Source of the DNA: a virus
Virus record (IMG/VR): IMGVR_UViG_3300013127_000027
Location: 1-25,519 of that record
Strand: one strand, 5' to 3'
Length of the DNA stretch: 25,519 nt
Below are positions 7,573 through 15,617 of the stretch, one piece after another (the stretch's first letter is position 1; the number at the start of each line of letters is the position of its first letter). The position numbers and the translations under genes were made by a program. The notes beneath the pieces were generated by a model, which worked only from the letters and a program-made list of their open reading frames with translations, ran no database searches and was not told the DNA's origin.

Positions 7573-10500
7573 ATGGCCTTCGTCGTTCCGTTGCGTCGCC
7601 TCGGCATCGCGCCCGAGGTTCTCTCGAAGGCGATCTCGCCGGGCTTCTCGCGTGGCGAGGTGGGCCCGCGCGCGCAGCACAAGTACGTGAAGCGCGAGTT
7701 CATCGGCTTCAAGGACGGCAAGCGGCTCTTCCGCTACTGGTACGCCGACGACGTGGCGCGCGAGCGCGCGGAGAAGGCAGCGACCGGTGAGGAAGCCGAG
7801 CACTACACGATCGAGACGATCCACAAGTTCTACGAGCACCTCGCGAAGAACCGCGTGAAGCCGTCGGAGGTCACGGAGGAAACGCTCCGCGCGATCCTCG
7901 GCGTCGAAGAGGTGCCCGTCGAGGTGCGTGCGTCGTTCCTCAAGAGCTACCACGCGCCGTTCATCCTGAAAGAGCGCGAAGCGGCGTTGAAGAAGAGCGG
8001 TGGCTACGACCCGCCGCGCTACCCGTTGCAGCGCGCACACCGCGCGTTCCAGATGATCCCCGACGCGATGCGCCTCGCGCTCGGCGACTCGCTCAGGAAG
8101 GTCGTGATCGCGAACCGCAGCGATCCCGACATCATGCAGATGTACGCGGGCGATGATGAGGACGGCAAGCCGAAGCGACGCCCCGCGGGCTTCTACGATC
8201 GCGAGAAGGGTGCCATCTTCCTGCTCGCGGATGGGTCGAGCGAGTTCGGCTCGCTCGACGGGCCGGGCGCGGAGACGACGTTCATCGAAGCGAAGGGATG
8301 GCCCCGCTTCGGCAGCCCGTTCACGTGGACCGAAGAGGTCGTGTGGCACGAGGCAGCGCACGCGCTGCACGACGTGTTCATCAAGGGCAACGACGACCAG
8401 AAGAAGGTCTGGAAGGACTGGCTCGAACTCGAACAGGTCGAAGCAGTGCGCGTGTCCGACTACGCGTACGGTCCTCCCGACAACCCGCGTGCAGGCCCCT
8501 TCGAGGATTGGGCGGAGAGCATCGCGTGCCTGATCTCGCATCCGAAGCAACTCGCGATTCAGTGCCCCAAGCGCTACGCGTTCCTGCGCGAGCACGTCAT
8601 TCCCGGCCCGTCGATCGAGGAGATCAAGGCCACGCCCGATGAGGCTCTCGCGTGGTGGGACGCGCAGCCGACGACGAAGGCTGCGAAGCTGCTCGCCGCG
8701 AGTCGTCGTCACGAGGGAGGTCCGCCGAACTACGCGGAGGCGTTCCACAGCGACAAGGATCAGTTCTACTCGCTCATGGTGGACGGCCGTTCGATCTTCA
8801 TGAGGATGGGCCCCGCCGACAAGGAGCAAGAGAAGGGCTGGGTTCCGATCCCCGAGACGATCGATCCCGAGACGGGGCTCCCCGTGTTCGATGCGGCGAC
8901 TGCGCTTCGCTGGAAGGCCGCAGAGGGCTTCAAGGAAATCTACGACGAGCACGGCACGCCGCTCACGAACGAGCAGGCGTTGCTCTACCTGCGTCAGAAC
9001 GACAAGGACTTCTCCGACAAGCAGCCCGAGGTCGAAGGCTGGGATGGGAAGTTCGACGCGACCGACAAGCTCTCGTACCAGATATACATCGCGCTCGGGC
9101 AGAGCACGGGCACGTTCGAGGAAGAGCGCGCACGCGTGCGTGAGGCGCGCTCGACGCCGCGCGAGAAGCTCGTCTCGAACGCGGAGTCGAAGCTCAAGCG
9201 TGCCGTGAAGGCGGGCGCGAAGGGCGACGAGACGCCCGCGGAGTACGAAGAGCGGCTCGCGGGCATTCGTGACGAGATCGAGACGCTCAAGAGCGGCAAG
9301 GGCGACCCCGCCGCCGTCAACCGGCACAAGTACGCGCCACATCCTCTCTCGAAGGAGGACTTCGAGCGCATCACGCCGACGTTCAAGTTCACGAAGGTCG
9401 CGAAGGCGGAGGTGCAGCCGCACGTGCGCCGCGTGTGGGACCGCGCATCGAAGAAGTGGGCAGCGAAGATCGGGAAGGACCCCGTGACGGGCAAGGACGC
9501 GCCCGTGCTCACGCGCACGCTCTACGAGATGCCGAACCCCGACGGCACGCGCACCGTGATCCCGGTGAACTCGCAAGAGCCGTTCGAGGTGGGGCAGATC
9601 ATCGCGGTGCCGCAGACGATCACGAAGCTCACGAAGCGCGGCGTGAAGTCGCTCGAACAGGCGTGGATCAAGTACAAGATCAACGCGGATGGGACGCTCA
9701 CGCCGCAAGAGAAGCGCACCAGCTACACCGAGGTGGACGGCAAGCGGAAGCGCGTCACCTCGGAGTGGCCGACGATCAAGTACACGAGCGTCGATGCGGT
9801 GAAGCTCGCTCGCGACTGCGGCACGAACGTCGAGAAGCTGCTCGAACGGAACGGCCGCTACGCTGCCGGGCAGATCACCGACCCGATGCTCGCGTCGCTG
9901 ATCAACCCGAGCGGTCAGCGCATCCGCAACGAGGGCGACCTCGCGGAACTCATGCGCAAGGCTGCGAAGGAGCGCACGAGCACGTGGATCACCGTGCAGG
10001 GTGAGGGCTCGGACCCCGAGAACCCGACCTTCGCGCACGTGAAGATGACCTTCGACGGCGGCGGCAACCCGCTGCTCGCGGGCGAGTATTGGAACCGACA
10101 ACTCGGTCTCTCGCACGGCGACCAGGCGCGCACGGACGCGCTGCTCGACGCAGAGGGGAAGATCCAGATCGAGAGCGTGCGCGAGGTGAAGCCGCGCAAG
10201 CTCGACTTCTACGTTGGCGGGCCCGCGCGCTACCGCGACCTCAAGACCGGCCACCTGATCTACGGCATCATCTCGAAGATCGACGAAGAGAAGGACGAGG
10301 ACGGCACGCCCACGGGCAAGCGCATGTTCACCGTCTCGCCGATCAAGGGGCAGGGTCACGGCTTCACGAAGCGGCAGACGATCTCCGAGGAGAAGGCGCA
10401 GCAAGCGCTCTCGTCGATCGACGTGGACAACATCCGCCGCACGCGACGCAACGTGCATCCGCTCAAGTCGCACCTCTTGCTCTACGCCGACAACCTGCGG

Positions 10501-13500
10501 ATCGGCGCGGACGGCACGCTGCGCGGCGCGACGATCCGCGTGAAGCTCCCGTCGGACGGATCGATCTCGTGGGAAGAGGTGCACCGTCTGCCTGCGATGC
10601 GGATGGACTCGAAGGGCATGATCACGGTCGATCTCAAGAACGTGAACCTGCTCCGCGACGTGTTCGGCGGCTTCGTGATGGACAAGTACGTCAACCGTCT
10701 GCTCGAAGCCCAGCAACGCGCCGAGAAGGTCACGGTCGAGCGCGCGTCGCGTACGGATGTGATCGCGACGACGCAACTGATCGCGCCCGATGGTGGCGTG
10801 AACGTGAACTCGAACGAGGGCGGTCTGCTCAAGGGGCTGCGCGAGTTCACGCCCGACGGCAAGCGCTTCAAGCTCGGCTCGCACCAGGAAGAGTTCCTGC
10901 GCTTCGCTGCACGCGCGCAAGGTCGCTGCATGGCCGCGCACTTCATGGGCACCGGCAAGACGGTGAGTGCCATCGCGGCGATCCAGATGTTCAAGAACGC
11001 GAAGAAGGAGGATGGCACTCCGATCGCGGGCGCACCGAAGAAGCGCGTCGCCGTCGTCGTGCCGCTCAACACCGCAGCGCAGTGGGAAGCCGCTGTCCGG
11101 TACTACACCGATCGCCCCGTCACGCTGATCGGTGCACCGTCGCTGCCGAACTCGCAGCAAGCGTACAACCCCGACAGTTGGCCTTCCGACGCGAAGGGTG
11201 AGGGCCCCGAGGCGGAGGCTGCCGCGGAGGCAGCGCGCAAGGCGTGGCTCGCGGAGAACCCGCGAGGCTGGGATCCCGAGCGCGACAAGGACACGGAGAT
11301 CGTGATCATCCCGTGGCAGTACTTCCAGAAGAACGAGCGCGACCTTCGCCAGCACGGCGACTTCGACGGCATCATCGTGGACGAGGCGCACGGCTTCGCG
11401 AAGGAGAGCGCGCGCTCGAAGGTGCTCGACTCGTGGAACCCGAACATGGAGATGATGCTTCTCCTCACGGGTACGCCGATCACGAACAAGCTCGACGACC
11501 TCCCGCGCTACCTCGATCTGCTCTCGAACGGCAAGAGCCCGCTCGGTACGCGTGAAGAGTTCGCGGAGCGCTTCCTCGTGAAGAGCGCCGCGCTGCGCGC
11601 GAATGGCAGCAAGAGCGCGGCGCTCACCGACCTCAACCCGAACCGCGCGAACGAACTCGGCGGCATCCTCTCCGCGTACCTGCACGTCGCGAACAGCGAA
11701 GACGTGAAGGGCAAGACGATGCCTGCGGTGCTGCTCGACGAGAACCAGCCCGCGCACATGATCGGCGTGCAAGAGCGCGTCTACCGACTCGCGATGGCAG
11801 CGCTCAACAGTGCGGATGTCGAGAAGCTCGAACAACTCGGAGTGCTCGGGCTCGACGAGAAGAGCGTCTTCCGCGGCAAGGACGGTGACAAGGCTCGCCG
11901 CAAGGTGAACATCGCTCGCGCGTTCGCGAACTCGCCCGGCTACAAGCCGCCGAACGACGAGAAGTTCGTCACGTGGATCCAGACCGACGAGGGTAAGGTC
12001 AACAAGAAGACCGGCGAGGTCGAGATCAAGGAGACGAAGCACGTTCTCGAACTCCCGAGCTTCAAGCGACTCACCGCGGCAGTGGCGGATGGTGGCTTCG
12101 ACGGCAAGTGGCCGAACAAGGCCAGCGTGCGCAAGGGGAACATTCACCTCGGCGAGTACGAGGCGTTCGTGTTCCACATCGGGAACATCCTCGGCGTGGA
12201 CTACGAGAAGAAGCTCGCGGGCAAGAAGGTCAGCGGCGCGCTGCTCGATCAGATCAGCAAGGGCAACGTCAACGGGAAGAAGTGGGGCACCGTCGAGAAC
12301 GTCGAGTACGGTCCCGAGGGCGCGATCTCTCGCGGCTGGATGGACGACGGCGGCGAGCACCACGAGATCGAGATCGAGTTCGAGGGCGAGAAGATCACGA
12401 TCCCGTCGTCGCTGCGCTTCATCCGCGACCCCAAGCGCAGCGCGCAGGGCGTCTACTACCACGAGAAGGATTGGGACTTCACGACGAAGTTCGGCACAGG
12501 TGTCGAAGAGGACGAAGAGGACGAGTCGGAGGACGAAGAGGACGACTCGGGACCGAGCGAGGACGACAGTGCCTACGGGCCGACCGGCGGGCTGATCGTC
12601 GGCGGCGTCGAAGAGACGCTCGAAGATCACGCGATGGAGATCGTCGCGGGCGGCGATGGGCACATCACGCCGAAGGAAGCGATGAAGCGCGCGAAGGCGG
12701 AGCGCGCTGCGGTGCTGCGTCGTCGTGAGGCGCGGAAGAAGAAGATCGCTGCGGGCGTCGCCGTCGAGGAAGAGGGCGGCGAGAGCGGCGAGAAGAAGAA
12801 GAAGGGCTACAAGCCTCTCTTGCTGAACGGCAAGGAGTACGACCCGTCGATCCAGCGCTCGCCCTTCCGGCGTCGCGAGCGCGCGATGTTCGACGCGGTG
12901 CTCACGACGCAGAACGCGAAGTGCGACGAGATGGAGCGCTGGATCAAGCAGAACACCTCAACCAAGACGGGCGGGCACGAGGATCAACAGTTCATCCTCT
13001 TCGGCAACCGCGTCGGATCGTCGTGCCGCACGATGGAGTCGAAGCTGCGCGCGATGGGCTACATGGACGTGAACGAAGCGCTCGGGAACGAAGACCGCGG
13101 CTACTCGAACGACGCGGACAAGGCGCGCAAGCCCAAGACCGGGAAGTACTTCGTCACCTACTTCGGCAAGAGCGCGAACCTCGGTGATCGCGATCTCAAC
13201 TCGGAGATTTTCCGCAAGGTGAAGGACCCGACGGGCCGCGACACGGACACGAGCATGTTCGTGCATCGCTGCCTCACCGGCAGCGTGGGCAAGCCTCCCT
13301 CGATCGATGAAAAGACGGGCAAGGCTCCGTTCGTCGAGGGATGGAGCCCGACGGAGCGCACGCGCATCATGCAGATGTTCGCGGGCTCGGGTCCGAAGGG
13401 CGCGCTCGAAGCGCCCATCCGCGTCACGAAGCGCATCGTCAATGGCGAAGAGCGCTTCATGTACGTGTACGAATCGAGCATGACTGCGGGCGAGCGGAAG

Positions 13501-14982
13501 CAGATCAAGGATCTCGAAGCGAAGCAGATCGTCGCGACCGACCTCGATCAGAAGAAGCACTACGAGAACCTGCTCACGCAGGTGTTCGAGCGACACCTCA
13601 CCGAGAAGCCCCCGCTCACGCAGAAGCAGATCGACGTGTTCAACAGGTGCCAGTTCATGGTCGCGAGCGACGCTGCGCAGGTCGGTCTGAACTGGGGCAA
13701 CGCGAGCAAGCTCGGGATGTACGATTCGCTGCACTCGCCGATGCAAGAGTGGCAGCGCATCACACGCGCAGCACGAATGCTCGACGCTGCGATCCCCGAC
13801 GCAGCACGCCCGCTCTTCGCCAAGCTCGACAAGAAGATCCGCGAACTCGAACTCGACGGCGCAGCGAAGCGGCTCAAGGCGACCGGCATGACGGACGCGG
13901 CCATCCAGGCGATGAAGGACCGCGGCGAACTGACGCACGACACGGCATCGCGCGCGGGCTTCATGGAGTACGACGGGCTCGACGCTGCGATGCCTCTTGT
14001 GCAGGAAGCGTGGGACTCGCTCGATCCCACCGAGCGCAACAACGCGATGCAAGCGCTCACGAACTCGAAGAACGCGGCATCTCACAACCCGATCGCTGCG
14101 GCGGAGGCGTACTTCGCGAACCGCGCGCTCGAACGGATCCGCGAACTGCGTCCGCTGATCACGGCGGAACTCAAGCAGCGCGGGCGCGCGCTCCCGCCGC
14201 AGCAAGTCGCGCAGGACGACGGCACCGTCAAGGAGGTGCAGCGCATTCTCAAGCCCGAGGAGATCACGACGAGCGACGTGACGAACGAGATCGTCGAGAA
14301 GCACCTCACCGACTTCGAGAGGATGTTGCTGCGCTCGCGCAAGTACCTCGTGGACGTGAAGCGCTTCACGACGAGCGTGAACATGCCCGTCATGGAGAAG
14401 CAGAAGGATCCCGTCACGGGCAAGACCATGATGGTGCCCACCGACGAGATCGTGCCCGAGGCTCCCGCGAAGGCGGAGCTTTCGCAGATGACCTCGGGAC
14501 GCGCGAAGATGGCCCCGTACGAGTACATGATGGATGTGACTCAGAAGGGTCTGCTCCCGCGCACGAACTACGATCACCTCGCAGTGAGCGCGTCGTCGCT
14601 CGCGTGCTTCTCTTCGACGGCGAGCCCCACTCCGGTGAAGGCGAAGCCGCCGAAGATCCGCGCAGCGGCAGCGCGCCCTGCGATCCCGCCGCCCGGTCCC
14701 CCGGTCGAACCCGCGCCGCTCTCCGAGTGGAAGAAGAAGAAGATCGCCGCGTTCGAGAAGTACATGGAGAAGCGCGAGGCGCAGAAGGCGAAGCTCGCCG
14801 CGCAGAAGGTGAAGTGGGACGCGGCGTACAAGAAGAAGCTCGCGAAGAAGCGCAAGGAGGCGGCGAAGAAGGCCGCGGCTACGCGTGCAGCGAAGAAGGG
14901 CACGCCCGAGAAGATCAAGAAGGGCTTCATGGTGCCGCTGAACACGTTCCTCTTCGGAGCGAGTCGGCGGGGGGAGGCGTGA
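7573..14982 (+). CDS. Giant protein with N-terminal metallopeptidase and SNF2-type helicase/translocase core (2469 aa)
   Basis: Starts at ATG 7573 with GGAG seven bases upstream; in-frame codons further left lie inside the preceding gene. Residues 225-345 hold a zinc metallopeptidase-like domain: HEAAH at 259-263 and FEDWAE with Glu311/Glu315 as candidate third ligand. Residues 345-1090 are not recognised. An SNF2-type ATPase follows: Walker A GTGKT (1126-1130), DEAH (1270-1273), TGTPITN from 1299, then a long insert with an acidic stretch (1645-1666) and Lys-rich segments. The second RecA lobe has QFILFGNR (about 1806), a GLNW motif near 2038 and the arginine-finger helix WQRITRAAR (2060-2068). 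The C-terminal 200 residues are Pro-rich, then Lys/Ala-rich and coiled, ending in KGFMVPL. SNF2 enzymes move along double-stranded DNA and remodel bound proteins. In a phage polyvalent protein this could strip host proteins from entering DNA or block restriction, as DarB-like proteins do; this role is inferred. The SNF2 call is firm. Confidence 0.87.
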   Translation: MAFVVPLRRLGIAPEVLSKAISPGFSRGEVGPRAQHKYVKREFIGFKDGKRLFRYWYADDVARERAEKAATGEEAEHYTIETIHKFYEHLAKNRVKPSEVTEETLRAILGVEEVPVEVRASFLKSYHAPFILKEREAALKKSGGYDPPRYPLQRAHRAFQMIPDAMRLALGDSLRKVVIANRSDPDIMQMYAGDDEDGKPKRRPAGFYDREKGAIFLLADGSSEFGSLDGPGAETTFIEAKGWPRFGSPFTWTEEVVWHEAAHALHDVFIKGNDDQKKVWKDWLELEQVEAVRVSDYAYGPPDNPRAGPFEDWAESIACLISHPKQLAIQCPKRYAFLREHVIPGPSIEEIKATPDEALAWWDAQPTTKAAKLLAASRRHEGGPPNYAEAFHSDKDQFYSLMVDGRSIFMRMGPADKEQEKGWVPIPETIDPETGLPVFDAATALRWKAAEGFKEIYDEHGTPLTNEQALLYLRQNDKDFSDKQPEVEGWDGKFDATDKLSYQIYIALGQSTGTFEEERARVREARSTPREKLVSNAESKLKRAVKAGAKGDETPAEYEERLAGIRDEIETLKSGKGDPAAVNRHKYAPHPLSKEDFERITPTFKFTKVAKAEVQPHVRRVWDRASKKWAAKIGKDPVTGKDAPVLTRTLYEMPNPDGTRTVIPVNSQEPFEVGQIIAVPQTITKLTKRGVKSLEQAWIKYKINADGTLTPQEKRTSYTEVDGKRKRVTSEWPTIKYTSVDAVKLARDCGTNVEKLLERNGRYAAGQITDPMLASLINPSGQRIRNEGDLAELMRKAAKERTSTWITVQGEGSDPENPTFAHVKMTFDGGGNPLLAGEYWNRQLGLSHGDQARTDALLDAEGKIQIESVREVKPRKLDFYVGGPARYRDLKTGHLIYGIISKIDEEKDEDGTPTGKRMFTVSPIKGQGHGFTKRQTISEEKAQQALSSIDVDNIRRTRRNVHPLKSHLLLYADNLRIGADGTLRGATIRVKLPSDGSISWEEVHRLPAMRMDSKGMITVDLKNVNLLRDVFGGFVMDKYVNRLLEAQQRAEKVTVERASRTDVIATTQLIAPDGGVNVNSNEGGLLKGLREFTPDGKRFKLGSHQEEFLRFAARAQGRCMAAHFMGTGKTVSAIAAIQMFKNAKKEDGTPIAGAPKKRVAVVVPLNTAAQWEAAVRYYTDRPVTLIGAPSLPNSQQAYNPDSWPSDAKGEGPEAEAAAEAARKAWLAENPRGWDPERDKDTEIVIIPWQYFQKNERDLRQHGDFDGIIVDEAHGFAKESARSKVLDSWNPNMEMMLLLTGTPITNKLDDLPRYLDLLSNGKSPLGTREEFAERFLVKSAALRANGSKSAALTDLNPNRANELGGILSAYLHVANSEDVKGKTMPAVLLDENQPAHMIGVQERVYRLAMAALNSADVEKLEQLGVLGLDEKSVFRGKDGDKARRKVNIARAFANSPGYKPPNDEKFVTWIQTDEGKVNKKTGEVEIKETKHVLELPSFKRLTAAVADGGFDGKWPNKASVRKGNIHLGEYEAFVFHIGNILGVDYEKKLAGKKVSGALLDQISKGNVNGKKWGTVENVEYGPEGAISRGWMDDGGEHHEIEIEFEGEKITIPSSLRFIRDPKRSAQGVYYHEKDWDFTTKFGTGVEEDEEDESEDEEDDSGPSEDDSAYGPTGGLIVGGVEETLEDHAMEIVAGGDGHITPKEAMKRAKAERAAVLRRREARKKKIAAGVAVEEEGGESGEKKKKGYKPLLLNGKEYDPSIQRSPFRRRERAMFDAVLTTQNAKCDEMERWIKQNTSTKTGGHEDQQFILFGNRVGSSCRTMESKLRAMGYMDVNEALGNEDRGYSNDADKARKPKTGKYFVTYFGKSANLGDRDLNSEIFRKVKDPTGRDTDTSMFVHRCLTGSVGKPPSIDEKTGKAPFVEGWSPTERTRIMQMFAGSGPKGALEAPIRVTKRIVNGEERFMYVYESSMTAGERKQIKDLEAKQIVATDLDQKKHYENLLTQVFERHLTEKPPLTQKQIDVFNRCQFMVASDAAQVGLNWGNASKLGMYDSLHSPMQEWQRITRAARMLDAAIPDAARPLFAKLDKKIRELELDGAAKRLKATGMTDAAIQAMKDRGELTHDTASRAGFMEYDGLDAAMPLVQEAWDSLDPTERNNAMQALTNSKNAASHNPIAAAEAYFANRALERIRELRPLITAELKQRGRALPPQQVAQDDGTVKEVQRILKPEEITTSDVTNEIVEKHLTDFERMLLRSRKYLVDVKRFTTSVNMPVMEKQKDPVTGKTMMVPTDEIVPEAPAKAELSQMTSGRAKMAPYEYMMDVTQKGLLPRTNYDHLAVSASSLACFSSTASPTPVKAKPPKIRAAAARPAIPPPGPPVEPAPLSEWKKKKIAAFEKYMEKREAQKAKLAAQKVKWDAAYKKKLAKKRKEAAKKAAATRAAKKGTPEKIKKGFMVPLNTFLFGASRRGEA

Positions 14983-14983
14983 G

Positions 14984-15268
14984 ATGAAGGCTCTCTACGC
15001 GTTCATGGGCAACGGGCTCACCGACGAGATCATCGAGAAGGGACTCGACCTCGGCTACTTCAAGGATCTGCCGAACGCATCGGCAGCGACGAAGGCACTC
15101 GACTACGTGAGTGACCCGAGCTTCATCGCGACCATCGCGCCGAAGCACACCGAGAAGGAGATCGCGGACCTCAAGCGTGCGGTCTACCGCGCGTGCGTCG
15201 CGCACGGCGTCCCGCTTCCATCACGCTGCGTGATCGAAGCGCGCCTGCTCGACGTGATCGTCCCCTGA
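14984..15268 (+). CDS. Hypothetical protein, 94 aa
   Basis: ATG at 14984 lies one base after the stop of the SNF2 gene and has a strong GGAGG Shine-Dalgarno at 14973-14977, inside the end of that gene. The product is mostly helical with a weakly conserved look: LTDEIIEKGLDLGYF near the N-terminus and a basic helix (IADLKRAVYRACVAHG) near the C-terminus, with two cysteines too far apart for a metal site. There is no signal peptide or transmembrane segment. The family is not recognised. Its location at the junction of the giant virion-protein genes and the capsid module suggests a small structural or assembly factor, but no direct evidence supports this. Confidence 0.75.
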   Translation: MKALYAFMGNGLTDEIIEKGLDLGYFKDLPNASAATKALDYVSDPSFIATIAPKHTEKEIADLKRAVYRACVAHGVPLPSRCVIEARLLDVIVP

Positions 15269-15270
15269 TC

Positions 15271-15510
15271 ATGACGACGCCTCTCGACTGCCCGCACTGC
15301 GGCAAGCAGTTGTTCCGCGCGAGCAAGGATGGCTCGCGCGTGAAGGCGCGCACGGCCATCCTCGTGCTGCACAAGGCGGGCGACGTAGAGATCAACTGCC
15401 CCGAGTGCCATCGCGGCGTGCTCGTGCCGCTCGTCGCGAGCAGCGCTCCGATCACGCTCCGCAAAGCGGATGCGCCTAAGCTCGTCGTGACTCGCAGACC
15501 CGGCGCTTGA
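15271..15510 (+). CDS. Small zinc-ribbon protein, 79 aa
   Basis: I start this gene at ATG 15271, two bases after the preceding stop, rather than at an upstream in-frame codon buried in the previous gene. The product has CPHC (Cys7, Cys10) and CPEC (Cys43, Cys46), a clear four-cysteine zinc ribbon, followed by a basic, beta-like tail. The layout resembles the Com-type zinc-ribbon proteins found in phage late regions, where Com of phage Mu regulates translation of the neighbouring mom gene; the resemblance is general and no mom-like gene is visible here. Nucleic-acid binding is plausible. The stop codon (TGA) forms part of a TTGACA element upstream of the capsid module. Existence of the gene is well supported, function is not. 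Confidence 0.78.
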   Translation: MTTPLDCPHCGKQLFRASKDGSRVKARTAILVLHKAGDVEINCPECHRGVLVPLVASSAPITLRKADAPKLVVTRRPGA

Positions 15511-15538
15511 CACGGGACGCGTGCGTCGCGCATAACAT
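15507..15538 (+). promoter_or_regulatory. Candidate sigma-70-type promoter ahead of the capsid module
   Basis: A perfect TTGACA box at 15507-15512, overlapping the zinc-ribbon stop codon, is followed by CATAAC (15531-15536, 18-base spacer) or TAACAT (15533-15538, 20-base spacer) as -10 candidates. It is in one of the few intergenic gaps of the window and faces the prohead protease, scaffold and capsid genes, which usually need strong late expression. The sequence match is direct; promoter activity is inferred. Confidence 0.5.
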
Positions 15539-15565
15539 CCCTCACTGGCCCGCCTAGCAAGGCAC

Positions 15566-15599
15566 GAGGGGCGCGAGACCGAGAAGGTCCGCGCCCCTC
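15566..15599 (+). promoter_or_regulatory. GC-rich hairpin in the leader of the prohead protease gene
   Basis: A ten-base perfect inverted repeat (GAGGGGCGCG at 15566-15575 with its complement at 15590-15599) is extended by a four-base inner stem (15577-15580 with 15586-15589) around a GAGAA loop, with one bulged A. It lies downstream of the promoter candidate and 18 bases before the protease start. Only a short TTT follows (15605-15607), so it is a weak intrinsic terminator at best. It could be an attenuator, a leaky terminator for the upstream operon, or an RNA-stability or translational control element. Confidence 0.55.
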
Positions 15600-15617
15600 T
15601 CGCGTTTCGGCACCACG

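Noticed and set aside
7552-12663. A very long open frame on the minus strand, opposite the SNF2 gene
   Set aside because: It is antisense to a gene with clear protein motifs. Its translation is extremely rich in Arg, Leu, Val and His with no domains, as expected from GC-rich codon bias leaving few stops on the opposite strand.
12958-14577. Minus-strand open frame of about 540 codons
   Set aside because: Same cause: shadow of the SNF2 C-terminal lobe, no recognisable motif and no ribosome site or operon partner.
13341-14987. Plus-strand open frame of about 550 codons in another frame within the SNF2 gene
   Set aside because: Arg/Ala/Asp/Gly-rich low-information translation; the overlapping frame holds the conserved helicase motifs.
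15193-15270. N-terminal extension of the zinc-ribbon gene from an in-frame codon at 15193
   Set aside because: The extension lies within the preceding gene and adds an Arg-rich stretch without support; ATG 15271 follows the stop directly.
15566-15599. Hairpin as a strong intrinsic terminator
   Set aside because: Only three T residues follow at a distance, and a promoter-like element lies upstream of it, so a leader or attenuator role is at least as likely.
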